Shown one piece after another: positions 47,501 to 57,171 of a stretch of DNA of 64,000 bases. The notes beneath the pieces are model-generated. The model ran no database searches, was not told the DNA's origin, and worked only from the letters and a program-made list of their open reading frames with translations. How positions within the stretch are numbered: the stretch's first letter is position 1; the number at the start of each line of letters is the position of its first letter. The position numbers and the translations under genes were made by a program. The DNA is from Opisthocomus hoazin (taxonomy: Eukaryota; Chordata; Aves; Opisthocomiformes; Opisthocomidae), in contig NC_134418.1 of assembly GCF_030867145.1 (NCBI RefSeq), positions 7,002,802 to 7,066,801 on the forward strand. Reading direction: 5' to 3'.

Positions 47501-50500
47501 AATCCACAGCAAATCCTTAATGACAAGTTTTGGCAAGCCAGATTATTGCACCTGCCTTTCTCTCACATCTTTCCATGCAAAAGGTCATAAATAATGTGGA
47601 CACTCCAAACTGTTCCCTCACTGTTTCACTCTACAGGCTAAGTCTCCCAGTTACTCTGGGCCACCTCTCAGTCGTGGAAGTTGGACAGGAACAACTGGCT
47701 GAAGAAATTGGCCAGAGTGGGAAAAAGCTCCATCAAACACCAGTTGCGAGGTGATGCTTCTATACCCATCTACTGTCCCATCTACTAGTGACTCTACCCA
47801 CGGTTAGAAATACTTTACTCGAGACCAGTGACCCTGGGCTTTCTGCTCAGACCGGTTTGTTGGTTAAACATGTTTTTGCAGCTAGGCATACTCACAGGTT
47901 ATTAAAATGAAGCCAGTCCCATTGTCTGAGCTCCCACCCCACCGTCGCACTACAGCGTGGTACGTCAGTCCTGGGACCCCCTCAGCGTGGGCAGCTTGGT
48001 CGTCCTCCTGCTGAGCTCAGCGGGGTGTTTGATGGACACGCCTGCTACAAGATGGACCTGGGGCGGACCTGCTGGCTCCCACCTGAACATGATGGGCTTT
48101 AGACGGGCCCTGATGAAGGTCTCATCAAAGGCATAGGTGGCATAGAAGCTAAAGGTCTCACCAGGTGCATTAAAGCTAAGACTTTTGGGGAGAACAAGAC
48201 TTTTTCTGACTTGACTTTTTCTGTGTGATTGTATTACTGCAAAGGGATTGTAATTCCCTTGTAATTCCCATTACAAGCTCTCAGCACCAAGGGTGTAACT
48301 CTGAGCCTTTCGGCTGTGCTAAAGCTGCTGTGAAAACCACTCCCTGAGGCTGGTCTTGACCTTCTCTGGGTGTTAGATCATATCAACAGCATATTTCATA
48401 CAAAATTTATTACTAAACATGCCATCGTCACGAAGGGCAGCGATTAGTGATGTCACAACAACGGGAAAATGCCAGCCAGAGAAAGGTGCAACCCACCACT
48501 CCAGGAGAAAGTGCATGAAAAAGAGCAATTCCTGTCAGAAAGGTTTACACATATTAACATTCCTGTTCACACTTAACGGGATCCTTGTCAAAGTGAGTCA
48601 TGCAACCAGAGAAGCAAAACCAAGCCTCTGACTTTTATGATGCCCCTGATAGCCTCAGCACTGTAGGTATATTTTAAGCAGCCATCCCTGGTGTGGAGGG
48701 GATTGATAGCGTTTGGGATAAGCCTGGAAACACATGGCATAATTTAAATGCTATAGTTAAAGAGACACTGCCAGCTGAGAGCACCCAACCAAGCTTGTCC
48801 CATGTGCTTTGCCCAGTGTCTGCCCCAAGCGCCAAGGACCTTGAAAGATGCAGGTACAGGCACAGCGAGCACCCGGTAGCTCAGAACTCGAATTGCCCCA
48901 AAATAGCAACTCTAATCAGAAGCGAAACTCATTTGCCGGTGTTTATGGTCCTATCTATAATGCACGGAGTAAGCGTCAATGGCGAAGAAGACAGCTTCAA
49001 AAGTGTTTCACTTCTTATCTGAGAAAATTGCGTGCGTGCTTGAAATTAAAGTTTAAGGACAACACTGTCCCTTTAACAGGACTGACTATAATAGATCAAG
49101 TGCAGTGAGCTAAGTAGAGAACTTTTCTCTTTTTCTGCATATATTTTCGTGATTTCTTCAGTTTGGATCAGGTAACAGCGGCATCATTAAAAGGTAAAAC
49201 ATTCATCAGGTATTACAATAAAAAGGGATGAAACCTCCATCTCACAGTATTGCCGCTGGAGGCAACGCATTCAGCGGGCACCGTTTGTTGCAGAAGAGAC
49301 GTGGGCTATTTAGTATGTCAGTAATGCAATCATTCCTCATCTCCTAATACGCAAGGTTTTATTTTGGGCTGTACAAGATTAGCGAGACCTTGTTCTGACT
49401 TTCATGCTCTTGCTGTAGTCAGAGGAGGAGAAATGAGAAGTGGAGAGGGGAAATACTGACAGGAAGAAGCCGAGGGAGAGGGTGAGAAGGCAGGGAGGGA
49501 ATTCGCACTGGGGGAGACGGTCACAGTACTACCACCTTTGTTTTAATTTACTGCAAAATGCAAAGTTAAGTGAGGTTTGGGTTTAGTGGGGCTTTACACG
49601 GGGGAGGAGTTCAGAAAACAGGGAAAGTGAAATTTTCTGCAAACAGAGGGCTGTTTATAACTTTTCCATCAAACACAGGGCATGAGGGGTACAGGGCAAG
49701 GACAAGGACGATGCTTTCAAGACCAACCCACCTCATCTGTGTGTGGAACATTGATCTTACAGCCTCATGACTGAAAGACAAAACAAACATCTGCAGTTTA
49801 CACAGGTACAAGCACAATGAAAAGAAAAAATGGGTACACGGTGCAGAGCATCGGGACGTCGTCCTGATGGGGGACAAGGGGGTTTCCGGCTACTGGCTTG
49901 TGTCCCACCGAGTGTAGAGCTTCACTTATGCTTCACTTATGCAGCTTCACTTATGCAGCTGCTGTAACTGAATCGCCCATCGCTGGGCCACAGTGGATTT
50001 GGGAGAGAGCCGTCCTGGCACTGTGATTTTAGGAGTGGTCTCGGCCAGGGGATGAGCTAAACCTGCTTCTGGGGTATGGCAGGTGCAATAGGGTTAGCCG
50101 TCCTGCACAGAAACATCTCCACGGACATCAGCAGCCATGCTCTCTAAAACATAGCTTGAAATGGAAATCAGACTGGGATGTCAGCAGCAAGGACTGCGCT
50201 CTGTGTGATGAGTTTAGTGGGTACTCAAGTCAGGTATTGTGCCCTGAGTGCTGACAGAGAGCTCTGTTCCCACAGCAGAGGATTATCACCAGGTTTCCAT
50301 GGAAAGACAAGAAACCTTCATAATTTACCTGGCCAGTTGTACAACATCACCAGATGGACCAGGTTTAAAGTCAGTAACAGGATAGACACTGGAACTTCAA
50401 CAAGCTGCCAGGAAACGAAAAGACATTCCTCTACTCAGCACCCAGAAACTCAGACTTCGGGATTGCTGTCACTGCTAATTACCTCCTCCATTTCCCCGGC

Positions 50501-53500
50501 TTGCTGGAGAGGTCCTCCATCATCCCACTGCGGAGCTGATCCAGGGCAATTAGATGTCAGAGCACAGACTCCAATATGACTTTGGATCAGGCCTTATTTT
50601 CTACCAAGGTAATCATCCTGATGCAGTTTCATTTTCTCTTTAATCATTTACCAGCTGCTTGATAAATGCTGGTATAATTTTATTGGGTAAAACCAGCAGC
50701 AAGAACCAGAGTGCACAAGCAATGGATTAGTTAAAGAAGAGGAGGTTAGGGGGTTAACTTACAGCACTGAAGCTTGGTGAACATGGAAATTTATAAAATC
50801 TTCAGCCTGAGTGGAAAATCTGGATGAAATACTGCAGCTGTGCAGTTTGTGGCAAGCAGTTTGCCACAGTTAATGTCTTGCACATCATCCAACTTGCTGG
50901 ACCCGCAGCAGTTTCTACCTGTGCTGGCCTGGGAGGAAGCTGGGAAGTGCAGAGCATCCCTCCCGCAGGCTGCCCCAAGCGCTGAGAGCAGCAGTCTCCA
51001 CTGCCAGCCCTGCTGAAACATGTCTGGGTTTCCCACTCCATCTCTTTCCATCTCACACATCCCGCAGAAGTTTTCTTACAGGGCTTGGGTAGGAACGGGG
51101 AACGCACAGTGGCTTAGAGCATCCCGCACTCACACGTGTCATGGTTTGCAGATAACAATCACAATTGTCATTAAGATCCCATTGCTAAAGAGTTAATCAG
51201 TGATTAATGGAGATGGTACACTCTCACAGAGATGAGGGGTTTGTTAGGAATGGTTATAATCACATCAGCAGATAGTGATACAAAGCTGATTGCAAGCTTC
51301 GGTTATGAGAAACTCTTGGACTGTGGACTCAGTATAATCTTTAACAATTTATTAAACGTAATTGTTCCTTAACTATTTATAAATAGAGCCTCAATATAAG
51401 GGGTGATATAAGCAGCTACTTAGTACTTTCTCTGCCTATTTTGAGTCTGGTTTCAAAACTCACGGGGAAAAATTCTTTGCTGGATTTGGAGTCACATCCT
51501 GTGTATTTGTTTAGTGCATCAGACAGGAGAAAGAGAAAACAGATCCTCTTTAAAAAGAAAAATCCTAATTTTTTTGTTTCTGAGCTAGAGAAGGAAACAA
51601 GAACGAACACTTTCCAGGGCAGGGATCTGACACTGCGGGGTTAGCGAGCTCTGCTGAGTTGCCCGTTAGGAGGCAACCCCGCTGCACCCGAGGAAAGAAC
51701 TCCACTCACTTGCCGTTGTTGAAGATGACGGTGCAGTTGGGCCAGCAGTCATGGTTGGCCTGGCAGAGGTTGGGGAAGATTCCCACGCCAACAGCCTGCA
51801 GTCCTCTTTGGTCACTGAGGGTAAAGCCGTTGCAGCTGATCTAGTCCCAAAACACAGGCAGGAAGAAGCATTAAAGGAGAAAAAGCTGAACTCAGCTACA
51901 GTCAGGATTTCTCAATTCCTGGTGATGTTTTAGAAGGGGTATATCTCCAGCATCCCATCCCCAAACTTTAGGGAAAATGGAGGAGTGCCTACGAGATTAT
52001 TGCAGAAGGTAGTTGTAGAAATTACATTATTAGTTGGGGTAAAACATCAGGAGAGAAGCGATGCAGACCTCGGGCAGATGGACCAGCTCAGAGCAAGGCT
52101 GAGTAAATGCTGCAGAATATTTGCTGTTAATATTCTTTTGGGATGTTTTAGATAAATTTGGTTTGGCTGTGCATTGGTTTCCTTATATTTGCTTTCTGCA
52201 AATAATTCAGTAAAAGGTCACAGGATAATGAATTTGAGGCAATTCAAGCAGAGCTTCCACAGAAAGCAAAATTCACGCTTATTAAAACAGGTATCAGTTA
52301 GAAATTAAACCTTGAGAGCTGCATTCAACCTGGTCACTTTGACTGGGTGACCCACAGAGCTTCTAAAAAACAATTACTACTATTATGAGTCCCAGACAAT
52401 ATTCAGAATGACTACTTTTGGGCGACATATATTCCAAGAATGAATTATTAGACTTTTCTATAGGGTACGTTATTATCGCATCTGAACAGAAGAGTTTTCA
52501 GCTGCAAACATGAGCAAAGGAAGCCTTTGCAAAGAGAAAACGCGATAGGATATACCTAAGGAAATTATTAACTCAGCTGCTAATTATTTTACTCTGTTAA
52601 TAGTTTTCTTTCCTTTCTTAACTGATTCTGTACTTTACCCTTACTTCCTTATTTCTGTACGAGCAAGCTGTGCCGGTCACTAGTACTTGGGTCTCCCTGC
52701 GCCCAGTGGACTGGCTTTTCTTTCCGGGATGGGTCCAAAAAGATGCTGTGTCCCCTCCCCGTGCTGGGGCTGGCAAAGCCACCTTCTCCAGCATCAGCAG
52801 AGGTGTGGGCAGAGCGTGCGCCTCAGCTCTGCTCACCCCGGCCCCTCGGGCAGTGCTGCTAGCTGAGGGGTTAGCGCAGCCCGGGACGCACGGGCTTGGA
52901 CCAGGGCTGGGGGCAGAGCAGCGCAGCCTGAACGGGCTTCGGGGAATCTCTCGCTCTGCTACACGGAGAGCAAAACTTTGCAGTTGACAAGTTAGTAATG
53001 GGTATTATTAAATATATTTAGTATTTTTTACCTATTTTTATTTTATATATATACACAATATATATATAATACACATGTAAAAATCTAATGCACACAATAT
53101 ATGAAATTAATATATATAGTAGAACAGACCTGCTATATCCAAATATATTCTAATATATTTACTAAAAATATATTTAAATATATTTTCTCAGCTCTCCCAG
53201 GTGCAGAGAGATGCCCAGTGTGACTTTTGATGACAACACAGCACCTACAGTTGCAAGACACGTGCCTGCACGGTTAGACAGAGAAAAGGTTTCAGACCTT
53301 GCCCTTGCCGTGCCTCAGTTTCCCAGTGTCGGTGCAGAAGCGTTGCAGATGGGGAACGCAGGAGTATTCAAACCACCTGCAGCAAATTTCAGTCTGGGCT
53401 ATCCCAGATGCTACAGCCTCTTAAGGGCAAGAGAGGGATGAACTCAGGCATCCTCAACTCAGGCCAGCTGGAGACCTTCTCCACAGAGCTGGCATTAAAA

Positions 53501-54583
53501 GCAGTCCCCCATTTGCTCTCCCACCCCTCTGACGTACCACTCCGAATACGTGGGAGATGTACTGCATGCCGAACTGCTGGCTCTGGGGTGGCCAAAACTC
53601 GAGGAAGCTCTCCACGTCAGCATGGAGCTCCTTCTTCTCCTCCTCGCCGAAGCTGTCCACGTGGTTCTGCAGGTCATCGATGGAGACCAGGCAGCCCTCT
53701 GCCAGCCCGCTGCCTTCTCTCTCTACCTTCCACATGACGCGGGCAGCCAGCCTGGCCAGGAGAGAGCCCCAGGAGTTAGCACCACCACCACCTGCTGCAA
53801 GGAGAGAGACTGAGGACATGGAAGTTCATTTCATGGGTGGGAAGTTGTGTGCAGACAGACAGGCTCAGCATCGGATGGCTGATGGCTGGTCACCATCCAC
53901 GGGCTTTTGAAGGAATGGGAGACACAAAATTTTGCCTTGGCATCTATGTTCTCATCTGGAGAAGTGCTACAGACCCCCCAGGTCCCCAGCCCTCCACAAT
54001 GGCTGTCATTTCCTTGGGGATTCCTCTCCTCTTCTTATAACGGAGCCGGGATGTAAATCAAAATCAATGTATCCTGCAGACAAATTGGGAAGACCCCATT
54101 TTCTCTTCCAATTTTCCAGCTCCTCCCCACTTTCTCACACCTCCAAAACTACCCCGACCAACTCTGCCTCATCACGTTCAGATGTAGCACAGTTTTTTGC
54201 AGCCCAGCACCAAAACCAAAAGCAGGACACCCTCACACCCTGGATGCTCTTCCAGGTCCCCATCTCATCAGCTCAGGGATGCTCCTGGCCTTTGTCAAAC
54301 CATCTCCCACCTGCACCCTGCCCAAACCAGGCCACTCAGCTCTTCCACACCACCATCTGGAGGGACACCCTGTCCTCTCCCACCATCCCCTGGGGCCAGC
54401 TCTCACCTGACGTTTTCAGTGGGTACCTTGCCATACTTCTTGATGGCAGAGCACTCATTTTTGTGGTTCAGCCAAGCCGCTCTCTGGCAGGTCCGGTCGC
54501 AGTAGTAGGCGAACTTGCACTGGCCGCAGCGGTGGAGCCTCTCCTGCCGTTTGAAGCAGGTGTGACAGATGAGGTGCGTCAGG
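38393..54583 (-). CDS. SMYD1: SET and MYND domain protein 1 (exons 2-10; first exon not in window)
   Basis: Nine exons (54583-54407, 53751-53538, 51840-51710, 49770-49732, 46810-46618, 43245-43153, 41900-41737, 40188-40020, 38551-38393) join in phase to 445 residues plus stop; mammalian SMYD1 is 490, so about 45 N-terminal residues are missing. The product is a lysine methyltransferase of heart and fast skeletal muscle that supports cardiac development and sarcomere assembly. Visible: a complete MYND zinc finger with all eight ligands (CHTC, CGQC, YCDRTC, HKNEC); the SET core with NHDCWPNC and the ELTVSY motif; the cysteine-rich post-SET DCACEYC; and the helical C-terminal TPR-like domain ending PSLFHKKE. 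Exon number and lengths fit the ten-exon vertebrate gene. SMYD1 rather than SMYD2 or SMYD3 is indicated by the 13-codon exon and the FABP1 linkage. Confidence 0.95.
38552..41736 (-). other. SMYD1 introns 8 and 9
   Basis: Intron 9 (38552-40019) and intron 8 (40189-41736) contain no recognised repeat apart from a short T-rich tract near 41130-41145. Confidence 0.7.
40020..40188 (-). CDS. SMYD1: SMYD1 exon 9
   Basis: The acceptor is TTTTCTAG. It encodes [40 protein letters not shown] and [16 protein letters not shown] (TPR-like helices). Ends phase 0 at the off-consensus donor GTTGGT. Confidence 0.95.
41737..41900 (-). CDS. SMYD1: SMYD1 exon 8
   Basis: The acceptor is GGGCGCAG. It encodes [40 protein letters not shown] and [14 protein letters not shown]. 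Ends phase 2 at donor GTATGC. A CR1 fragment begins only about 22 bases upstream of the acceptor. Confidence 0.95.
41923..42020 (-). mobile_element. CR1-like fragment beside SMYD1 exon 8
   Basis: CATAGAATCATCGAATCATT, GGTTGGAAAAGAACTTTAAG and AAAGTCCAACC follow the order of a minus-orientation CR1 3' end of an older subfamily. It occupies the 3' end of intron 7. Confidence 0.75.
43153..43245 (-). CDS. SMYD1: SMYD1 exon 7
   Basis: Thirty-one codons, phase 0 at both ends: [20 protein letters not shown] followed by [11 protein letters not shown]. The acceptor is GTCCCCAG and the donor GTGAGT. This is the start of the helical C-terminal domain. Confidence 0.93.
46618..46810 (-). CDS. SMYD1: SMYD1 exon 6 (SET ELTVSY motif and post-SET)
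   Basis: The acceptor is GCACCCAG. It encodes [40 protein letters not shown] and [13 protein letters not shown], carrying the catalytic-pocket tyrosine motif and post-SET cysteines. Ends phase 0; donor GTATGG. Confidence 0.96.
49732..49770 (-). CDS. SMYD1: SMYD1 exon 5 (39-bp optional exon)
   Basis: A 39-base exon between TCTTTCAG and donor GTGGGT encoding [12 protein letters not shown] with split codons at both ends (phase 2 to phase 2). Skipping it keeps the frame. Its size matches the 13-residue segment that distinguishes the two known muscle isoforms of mammalian SMYD1 (BOP1 and BOP2). Confidence 0.93.
51710..51840 (-). CDS. SMYD1: SMYD1 exon 4 (SET core, NHDC motif)
   Basis: The acceptor is GGACTAG. 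It encodes [20 protein letters not shown], then [20 protein letters not shown] and NNG. The NHxCxPN motif contributes to cofactor binding and the pseudoknot active site. Ends phase 2; donor GTGAGT. Confidence 0.95.
53000..53190. repeat. AT-rich low-complexity tract in SMYD1 intron 3
   Basis: Runs of TATATA and AATATATTT alternate over about 190 bases, with imperfect (TA)n stretches near 53043-53070. Confidence 0.85.
53538..53751 (-). CDS. SMYD1: SMYD1 exon 3 (SET insertion region)
   Basis: The acceptor is CTGGCCAG. Seventy-one codons include [40 protein letters not shown] and [16 protein letters not shown]. Ends phase 0; donor GTACGT. Confidence 0.96.
54407..54583 (-). CDS. SMYD1: SMYD1 exon 2 (MYND zinc finger)
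   Basis: The acceptor CCTCCAG leads to [20 protein letters not shown], then [20 protein letters not shown] and [18 protein letters not shown]. All zinc ligands are present. It begins with the third base of a codon shared with exon 1 and ends phase 2; donor GTGAGA. Confidence 0.95.
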
Positions 54584-56636
54584 CTGGAGGGACAGAAGGA
54601 CCCGGTGGCTCGTACCTCGGCAAAGGTCCTGCCAGCTTTGCATCCCTGGGCTCCCCACGCCCACTGAGATGGACAGCCTGAGATCTTTTGGGAGGGTGGA
54701 GAAACATCCCACCCAGCTTTATCCTCGGGGTGCCTGCCCAGTGCTGTTGCTTTTCTGTTTGGCTACGCCAAAGAGACAAATATTTTGTTTAAAGTAGGGC
54801 AGCAATAAAGTATTCCCCAGCTCTCAGACCTCTTGGCTCCAGCTCATCTGCTCTTCCTCAGCACCACCACTGTTAATAGGATTTTCAGTCTGTTTTCCTT
54901 TTCTGTCTGGCCCGTGATGAAGCACCAACCACCCATTTGCTGAGCAGCAAGCAGATGCCTAATGACTCTGTAGCTCAGGCGAGCACGAAGAAGCATGTGA
55001 AGGCAAATAGCCAGCCTGAAACCTTCACCTGCCCGAAAAGCCTCTGAATTTGGCTGAAGTGAAACCCCTCCTGAGCACTGAGGCTTTCCTGGGCCCCGTG
55101 TGGTCTACCTCCATGCCTGAGGGACTTAGGAAACCATTGGGAGACCAAACAGGAGCGTGGCTCTGAGCCATCCTAACTGCTCTCCTAAGCTTTCCTTAGG
55201 CACAGTCATGCTGTGGGGATAAAAGTGTGCTTCAGAAATACTCTGCTAGTGAGCATACGAGAAGTGTATCACAATGAAGAAGAGTGATAGATAGAAGCGG
55301 TTGCATAGGGAAACCCTGTGTTTGTGCTGCTTGAATCCAAGTTATGTTTCCATGGATTAAAAAGCAGCTTTGCTTGTCACTTTTTGTCACTGGGCCAAAG
55401 GTGTAGATGTGCTGGAGGCATTGCGCTTGGCAATTGTGGCATTGTGTTGGACTTTACAAAAGGATACCAAAAGAACAGCCTCATTTGAGGTAGCTCCTCT
55501 CATCACAGAGTCGTCTTCTCCTCCTTCCTTCAGTCGTGGTACATGTTTCCTGGCTGTCCACCACCAGGAGACAGCAGCACGGAGCCCCAGGTTGGATGGA
55601 TTTGGGGCTCTCCTGGTCTCAGTGACTCCGGATAGATGCTTAGCATGGATTAGTGAAGCTCTGAGGGACCAAGGCAGGCTCCCAGCCATTTAGCAGGCAC
55701 CCAAGCACAAATGCTGAGGCACAAATGGGTTTTCAGCTGCCCAGGTATGGACAAGGAACACCAAACAGCTGAAGACAGAGGAAAGATGAACTCTCAGGAG
55801 CTCCCAGGAGCACTGGGTGGGGTAGGACTTGGGGTGGGCTGGCTGCTATGCCAAGCTTAGAGAGCAGTACTTGCATTTATGACCACCATAAGATTTTATT
55901 AATAAATCCAGGGGATCTTTCCCTTGGAAAAGGGAAGAAAAAAAGATTTCTTTTTCTTTACACAGTCATGGGACAGCTGGGAAACACCTTTCAAAAGGAG
56001 CAGGTATCTTCTTTGTGGGGTTCAAATCAGGATTTTCAAGAATCATCCTGCAGTTGTATGTGTGTAACTATAACCAAGGGCTAGGAGAGAGGGCAATGAA
56101 TCAGAGGATGCTGGTGAGGAAGTCTAACCTCATGTCCTCCTCCGGGAGTGTCCAGAGCCCCAGACCAGGGGAAACCTCCCCCATGTGCCCCTTTCGCATG
56201 TCCAATTGCTTGCTTCTCTATTGGGAAGGAGGGGCAAACACTTTGATCTCCTGCCCAAACAACTTTGGGACTTTTGCCTTGCTGCTACTTTTCACTGCCT
56301 GGTTTGGTGTCCCCAGCTGTCTGCTTCTCCAGGCAACTGCCCACACTACCTCTGCCTCCAGCCAGGCTCAACAGCATGGGAGAATTGAAATTCCCACCAC
56401 TTAGACTCTGACGGCCCCAGAAGGAAGGTTCTCATTGCAAAAAGCTCACTGACCACAGAGGCTTCACTACCAAGAGAATATTATCATCATCCACAGCCCA
56501 TAGCGGGGAAACTGAGGCACAGGGAAATAAAAAATGTGTTGACGATCACACGAGGAGGCTGTGCCACAGGTGGGAATTGGACCCACAGCCCCAGACTCCG
56601 CAGCTCGCAGACTGTCCTGTCTCTCCACCACACAGG

Positions 56637-56985
56637 TGAAGGGTGGGTGTCAGGAGGATGGGGCCAAGCTCTTTTCAGTGGTGCCCAGTGACAGGACAAG
56701 GGGCAATGGGCACAAACTGAAGCAGAGGAAGTTCCAGCTGAACATGAGGAAGAACTTCTTCCCTCTGAGGGTGACGGAGCCCTGGAACAGGCTGCCCAGG
56801 GAGGTTGTGGAGTCTCCTTCTCTGGATATATTCCAGCCCTGCCTGGACAAGGTCCTGTGCAGCCTGCTGTAGGTGACCCTGCTTTGACAGGAGGGTTGGA
56901 CTAGATGACCCACAGAGGTCCCTTCCAACCCCTACCATTCTGTGATTCTGTGATTCTGTGATTCTGTGATTCTGTGATTCTGTGA
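56637..56985 (+). mobile_element. CR1 3' fragment with extended octamer tail
   Basis: A 5'-truncated copy starting at GAAGGGTGGGTGTCAGGAGG and ending with at least six TTCTGTGA units. The ORF2 C-terminus is open to its natural stop. The long tail suggests a fairly young insertion or tail expansion. Confidence 0.93.
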
Positions 56986-57108
56986 TATACATATACATAG
57001 GCATATTTATATCTATCGCAGTACACTTAGAATGTACTTTCATTCCTCTGGCACTGTTGCATGAGCTGCTGACACAACCCACCCTGTGCCTTGGCTCTCT
57101 CAGGGTGA

Positions 57109-57171
57109 AGAGGGCCATTGATTTAAAGCAGAGGGCCATTGATTTAAAGCAGAGGGCCAATGATTTAAAGC
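57109..57171 (+). repeat. Three tandem 21-bp units
   Basis: The unit AGAGGGCCATTGATTTAAAGC is repeated three times, with one base changed in the third copy. A plus-strand frame across it reads a heptad (RAIDLKQ) but has no other coding support. Confidence 0.95.

Larger units (their letters stand above)
42021..49731 (-). other. SMYD1 introns 5 to 7
   Basis: Intron 7 (41901-43152, with the CR1 at its 3' end), intron 6 (43246-46617) and intron 5 (46811-49731) have no other recognised gene or repeat. Muscle enhancers could be present but are not identifiable by eye. Confidence 0.65.
49771..54406 (-). other. SMYD1 introns 2 to 4
   Basis: Intron 4 (49771-51709) includes a small duplication of CTTCACTTATG at about 49918-49957. 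Intron 3 (51841-53537) has a long AT-rich tract. Intron 2 (53752-54406) shows nothing notable; the long plus-strand frame across it is antisense to exon 2. Confidence 0.65.

Noticed and set aside
53932-54681. Plus-strand open frame of 249 codons
   Set aside because: It is antisense to SMYD1 exon 2 and its introns, has no family motifs and exists because the MYND exon is GC-rich.
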